Source: Candidatus Woesearchaeota archaeon
Lineage (GTDB): Archaea > Nanobdellota > Nanobdellia > Woesearchaeales > JACPBV01
Length of the DNA stretch: 7,927 bases
Assembly (NCBI GenBank): GCA_016180165.1
Contig: JACPBU010000021.1
Location: 1 to 7,927, forward strand
Direction: 5' to 3'
Shown: one piece after another, positions 5,267 through 7,927 of the stretch
Layout of the letters: each line of letters starts with the position of its first letter
Position numbering within the stretch: the first letter of the stretch is position 1
Notes under the pieces: generated by a model
Databases searched by the model: none
Told to the model about the DNA's origin: nothing
What the model saw: only the letters and a program-made list of their open reading frames with translations
Position numbers and translations under genes: made by a program

Positions 5267-6028
5267 ATGATTGAAGAGAGAACTATCCCACAAGAGGATT
5301 TTTACCAGAATCGTGAGGCTTTGGAATCTTTTACCAGCGTTTGGATGAAAAGGGGATTTGAATTCAGAAGAGAGCTAGTCAGGGCAAGAGCTGAGTTTTT
5401 AAGAGTCGGAGATGACGCTGCTTTCCTGCCTCAAGAAATAATTTGCCTTGAGGATTCATTACGATTAGTCAACCTTTCAACAGCGCTTACTCTTCTCAAA
5501 TTGCATTTTCCTTCTTTAAAGGGAAAAAGGCTGCTTCAATTGGGCTGCAATTACGGGTTTTTTCTTGACTATTTGACGCAAAGGGAAAAGATGGATTGTG
5601 TCGGGCTTGATTCCAACCGCATTGCAAGCTTTTGGAGGCACCAAGATTACCTCGATGTCTGGGTGGGTGATGCAAGGGACCTTTCTCAATTTGGCCAGGA
5701 GTTTGACGTGGTTCTTGCAAATCATTTATTGGATTATAATTATTTCTTGATAGGGCATATTTCAGAATATCTGCAAAGCATAGGGGATCTTCATGCATCC
5801 CGTCAGCCTCAACAGCCTGCCCCGCAATTTAATTTTCGTAAACCCGATGATGACCTCAAAAGAATAATTAATGCTGCTTTTGGGGTTTTAAAAGAAGGCG
5901 GGGCATTTCTTGCAACCCGGGCAGATTTTGATGAGGAGTTATTGACTGAAACTCCATTTGGGGCCGTTCTTACCAACCATGAGATGGGAGAAAAGAATTA
6001 TGTGTTTTTGAGGGGGGGCGGGTGTTAA
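5267..6028 (+). CDS. Class I SAM-dependent methyltransferase-like protein
   Basis: This 253-aa soluble protein has the Rossmann-type methyltransferase signatures in order. Motif I is LLQLGCNYGFFLDYL (residues 89-103), the glycine-rich SAM-binding loop. Motif II is CVGLDSN (111-117), with the acidic D115 that binds the ribose. Next comes VGDARDLSQF (133-142), then FDVVLANHLLDY (146-157) ending strand 4, and AFGVLKEGGAFLATRADF (204-221), the usual post-motif 'LKPGG' strand. An N-terminal extension of about 80 residues is helical and charged, and may recognise the substrate. A P/Q-rich loop (RQPQQPAPQ, 179-187) sits before the last part of the domain. I cannot name the substrate. The gene appears to be transcribed alone. 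The C-terminus reads FLRGGGC and is encoded over a run of seven G (6012-6018), where a sequencing error would change the last residues. Confidence 0.8.
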   Translation: MIEERTIPQEDFYQNREALESFTSVWMKRGFEFRRELVRARAEFLRVGDDAAFLPQEIICLEDSLRLVNLSTALTLLKLHFPSLKGKRLLQLGCNYGFFLDYLTQREKMDCVGLDSNRIASFWRHQDYLDVWVGDARDLSQFGQEFDVVLANHLLDYNYFLIGHISEYLQSIGDLHASRQPQQPAPQFNFRKPDDDLKRIINAAFGVLKEGGAFLATRADFDEELLTETPFGAVLTNHEMGEKNYVFLRGGGC

Positions 6029-6090
6029 AATGAATTCTTGCATCTTCATTGAGTGACCCACATTTGACTTATTTTAAAAACTAATCAATT

Positions 6091-6097
6091 CTTTTTC
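6091..6097 (+). terminator. Possible T-rich terminator after the methyltransferase-like gene
   Basis: CTTTTTC lies about 65 nt after the stop at 6028. Archaeal intrinsic termination often uses short T-tracts without a hairpin. The match is weak and stands alone. Confidence 0.25.
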
Positions 6098-6101
6098 TTG
6101 T

Positions 6102-6320
6102 TAGCCTCCTCAATCAATACCTGGGTTCAGCCGGGAAGCCGCCCTCAGTCCGATGACCAGAATGCTTCAAAACATCCGTCCGCAGACCGGAACGCTGGAT
6201 TCTCTCTTATATGGGCATAGAATCTGTGGTTTGTAGGCCGAGTGTTTCGAAAAGGGTATCCATCAGCAAACCTACGAACGAAATGGCTTTGCTCAACAAT
6301 GCTCAATCCGCATTTGAATT
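6102..6320 (+). ncRNA. Candidate structured RNA in the 336-nt gene-free gap; no known family recognised
   Basis: The gap 6029-6364 holds no convincing gene. A TATA-like ATTTTAAAAA (6071-6080) would place a transcription start near 6102-6106. Downstream the sequence is somewhat more GC-rich than its flanks and contains several possible stems. CGG-GAAG-CCG lies near 6130-6140. TCC/GGA plus GTC/GAC, with one bulge and a CGCA loop, lie near 6175-6195. GATTCT (6198-6203) pairs with AGAATC (6219-6224). GTTTGTAGG (6229-6237) pairs with CCTACGAAC (6271-6279), 9 bp that close on the plus strand only through one G·U pair. AATGC/GCATT flanks a 7-nt loop near 6298-6314. The boundaries are guesses. A decayed mobile element or upstream regulatory DNA are alternatives. 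A 66-codon minus-strand frame here has no recognisable features. Confidence 0.25.
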
Positions 6321-6335
6321 GAAAAAAAGATAATG

Positions 6336-6342
6336 TTTTAAA
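6336..6342 (+). promoter_or_regulatory. TATA box of the TatD-family gene
   Basis: TTTTAAA in AATGTTTTAAACAAGG is centred 26 nt before the ATG at 6365, so the message should be leaderless. The near-palindromic TGTTTTAAACA could also serve the opposite strand. Confidence 0.6.
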
Positions 6343-6364
6343 CAAGGCATTATCTCAGAAATTT

Positions 6365-7183
6365 ATGGGTATCAAACAATCTCCGGAGGGAAAACTTTTC
6401 ATCGACATCCACTGCCACCTCGACCACTTCTCTTTTAATCCTGATAGGGATGCAGTGATTGAAAGGGCAAAGGAAGCCGGAGTAAAGATAATCCTGACCA
6501 ATGGCATCAATCCGGAAACCAACCGCATCAGCCTTGAGCTTTCCAGAAAATATCCTCTTGTCAAAGCGGCAATGGGGATTTATCCCATCCAAGCCCTCCA
6601 GAAAGACATAGAGACAGGCGCCTATCCCTTAAAGCCGAATGTGTTTGATGTTGATGAGGAGATTGATTTTATTGAAAAAAATAAAGGCAGTATTGCTGCT
6701 GTTGGTGAATGCGGCCTGGATGGCCTTGACCCTGAGCATATGCCTGAGCAGAAGACAGTTTTTGAGAAGATGATTGCGCTTGCGGAAAGATTGAAAAAGC
6801 CATTAGTTGTCCATTCGAGAAGGGCGGAGCAGGAAGCTCTGGACATGCTTACATCCTCGTCAATAAAGAAAGTTTTGCTCCACTGCTTTTCCGGCAAGAA
6901 GAATGCCGTCAAGAGAGGCATTGATGCAGGTTATTGTTTTTCAATTCCAACAAACATCGTCAGGGCGCAGAACTTCCAGTGGATGGCAGAGCATGTTCCC
7001 CTTGGGCAATTATTCTGCGAGACTGACGCCCCCTATCTTTCTCCCTTCAGGGAACTCAACAATGGCAGGAACGAGCCTGCGTTCGTCGTCGAAAGCTATA
7101 AGAAGATTGCAGAGCTGAAGAAGATGGAAGTTTCTGAAGTTATGAACAATGTGTGGATGAATTATCAGCGCTTGTTAGGTTGA
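6365..7183 (+). CDS. TatD-family metal-dependent hydrolase (putative deoxyribonuclease)
   Basis: This 272-aa protein is the normal length for TatD-family enzymes, which adopt an amidohydrolase-type TIM barrel and hydrolyse phosphodiester bonds, mostly as Mg-dependent 3'-5' DNases in the cytoplasm. All expected metal ligands are visible: the HxH pair H16 and H18 in IDIHCHLD, E115 in AVGECGLD, H150 in VVHSR, H173 in LLHCFSG, and D221 in CETDAPYLSP. The GIYPIQAL stretch (71-78) replaces the usual GxHP motif, with tyrosine where many members have histidine. That position is not one of the ligands listed above. The ending MNNVWMNYQRLLG fits the family's conserved 'xxNxxRLF' helix. The start is supported by a TATA box 26 nt upstream. 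The enzyme may act in DNA repair or turnover, but TatD homologues also have other roles (for example D-Tyr-tRNA deacylase activity has been reported for some), so the exact substrate is open. Confidence 0.92.
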   Translation: MGIKQSPEGKLFIDIHCHLDHFSFNPDRDAVIERAKEAGVKIILTNGINPETNRISLELSRKYPLVKAAMGIYPIQALQKDIETGAYPLKPNVFDVDEEIDFIEKNKGSIAAVGECGLDGLDPEHMPEQKTVFEKMIALAERLKKPLVVHSRRAEQEALDMLTSSSIKKVLLHCFSGKKNAVKRGIDAGYCFSIPTNIVRAQNFQWMAEHVPLGQLFCETDAPYLSPFRELNNGRNEPAFVVESYKKIAELKKMEVSEVMNNVWMNYQRLLG

Positions 7184-7196
7184 CCCACCAAAAAGC

Positions 7197-7203
7197 ATAA
7201 ATA
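7197..7203 (+). promoter_or_regulatory. TATA box of the last gene
   Basis: ATAAATA in AAAGCATAAATACTTG is centred about 28 nt before the ATG at 7228. It begins only 14 nt after the TatD stop codon, so the promoter is squeezed into the 44-nt gap between the genes. Confidence 0.6.
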
Positions 7204-7227
7204 CTTGATAATCTTTCTCTTCAAATT

Positions 7228-7923
7228 ATGAAACCAGGCAATTTTTTTGATTATATCAGGGAACATCTTGCAACTCCCCTTGTTGATATGATTCCCGGAA
7301 TCCATGAAAGAACAACAACGCCAACGAGAGAAAAGTTATTATATCCTTCGAGTGGAGGCATTGAACGCAAGGTTTTGTTTGGTTTTATGCGGCAAAATGG
7401 GCCTCCCGGCTTTTTGGAGTATGGGAACGCTGAAAGATGGGATATCTCTTTTCCTGACATTGATCCAGAAACCCTAGCTAATGTTCCAGACCAAAAGGAA
7501 TTCAGGATTGATGCAATTAGTATTCGCAGGCCTTTTCAGCTTCCAGCTGAGATATCGCCTGAAACGGATAAACTGGAGTTGAATTCGTCACAACCCTATG
7601 CGGAGTTAAATGTGCTTTTCTGTTATCAGTATGGGGGGCAGTCGAGGCCGTCTGTTGAGTTTAAGATTAAGACCGATTACCATTTAGTCACCGAAGTCAG
7701 GGAAGAATTGGATACCAATGACATGACTGGTTTTCTCATTGGCGGGCCAAATATTTTTAAAGGACAATCTATCGAAGATGCAATCAAAGAATTGGCATCT
7801 TTTGCACAAAGAACGAAGTCAAACACGCCCATAAGGTTCCGTAGAGAATCTTATGAGAAAAATACCACGAAGGAACTCCAAGAGACGCGATATTCGTATG
7901 CACAAGCCAATCAAAAAAAGTAA
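7228..7923 (+). CDS. Hypothetical soluble protein, unrecognised family
   Basis: This 231-aa protein is complete in the window; the stop codon ends 4 nt before the window edge. I recognise no family. It has no signal peptide or membrane helix. The N-terminus (MKPGNFFDYIREHLATPLVDMIPGI) looks helical. A central part (about 85-185) alternates hydrophobic and polar residues as in β-strands, for example KEFRIDAISIRRPF, YAELNVLFCYQY and SVEFKIKTDYHLVTEV, so a mixed or β-rich fold is likely. A helix around 185-197 (SIEDAIKELASFAQ) and a charged, probably disordered tail rich in K, E, N, T and Q follow. A promoter 28 nt upstream implies separate leaderless transcription, so its position after the TatD gene says little about function. 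The sustained length, good promoter and protein-like composition argue that it is real. Confidence 0.75.
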   Translation: MKPGNFFDYIREHLATPLVDMIPGIHERTTTPTREKLLYPSSGGIERKVLFGFMRQNGPPGFLEYGNAERWDISFPDIDPETLANVPDQKEFRIDAISIRRPFQLPAEISPETDKLELNSSQPYAELNVLFCYQYGGQSRPSVEFKIKTDYHLVTEVREELDTNDMTGFLIGGPNIFKGQSIEDAIKELASFAQRTKSNTPIRFRRESYEKNTTKELQETRYSYAQANQKK

Positions 7924-7927
7924 AAAT

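Noticed and set aside
6120..6160. GGGTTCAGCCGGGAAGCCGCCC resembles an SRP RNA helix 8 or a tRNA T-arm (GGTTCA)
   Set aside because: The conserved SRP pattern (GGAAG followed by AGCAG) is not matched, and no tRNA acceptor, anticodon or T-stem pairing can be built around it.
6145..6345. 66-codon minus-strand open frame in the large intergenic gap, with a TATA-like TGTTTAAAACA upstream
   Set aside because: The TATA-like box is shared with the TatD promoter and is badly spaced for this frame. The translation shows no recognisable domain, and the same stretch is open in other frames, as expected for non-coding sequence.

Overview
The window looks archaeal. It encodes the start of deoxyhypusine synthase (an archaeal/eukaryotic enzyme). 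It also has a COG1361-type secreted β-sandwich protein and a small winged-helix regulator of the archaeal HTH_45/COG3432 kind. Its promoters are archaeal in style: a TTTAAA- or ATAAATA-like TATA box centred 26-28 nt before the ATG of each first gene, implying transcripts with almost no leader. Genes inside the transporter cluster instead carry Shine-Dalgarno-like GAGG(G) motifs 6 nt before the ATG. I suspect an uncultured DPANN-type lineage such as Woesearchaeota, but the sequence alone does not prove the phylum.

Layout. Minus strand, 1-1546: the 5' part of deoxyhypusine synthase (cut by the window edge) with its own promoter, then a two-gene unit made of a seven-helix membrane protein (878-1546) and a 94-aa winged-helix protein (597-881) coupled by an ATGA stop/start overlap. 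Plus strand, 1764-5178: an ABC cluster of the MacB/LolCDE type, with a complete ATPase (1764-2465), a signal-peptide-bearing, membrane-anchored β-sandwich protein (2622-3980) and an FtsX/MacB-like permease (4090-5178). Plus strand, 5267-7923: three genes that each appear to have their own promoter: a class I SAM methyltransferase-like protein, a TatD-family metal hydrolase, and a soluble 231-aa protein I do not recognise.

How the parts may work together. The membrane sensor/regulator pair is divergent from the ABC cluster across a 217-bp gap that contains a TCCTT-AAA-AAGGA palindrome, so it may control the transporter. The ATPase has every catalytic motif, but the permease appears to lack about 55-60 residues: the second transmembrane helix and the cytoplasmic loop that normally contacts the ATPase. 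The junction between the β-sandwich gene and the permease gene is a 31-bp tandem repeat of four units. Each unit carries a tiny (A/G)TG-NNN-NAT/TAT-TGA reading frame and a copy or variant of the upstream gene's 3' end.

The one long gene-free stretch (6029-6364) has a T-rich possible terminator, a TATA-like box, and a moderately GC-rich segment with several inverted repeats. One 9-bp stem there pairs on the plus strand only through a G·U wobble, so the segment is a candidate structured RNA. No tRNA, rRNA, CRISPR array or transposase was recognised.
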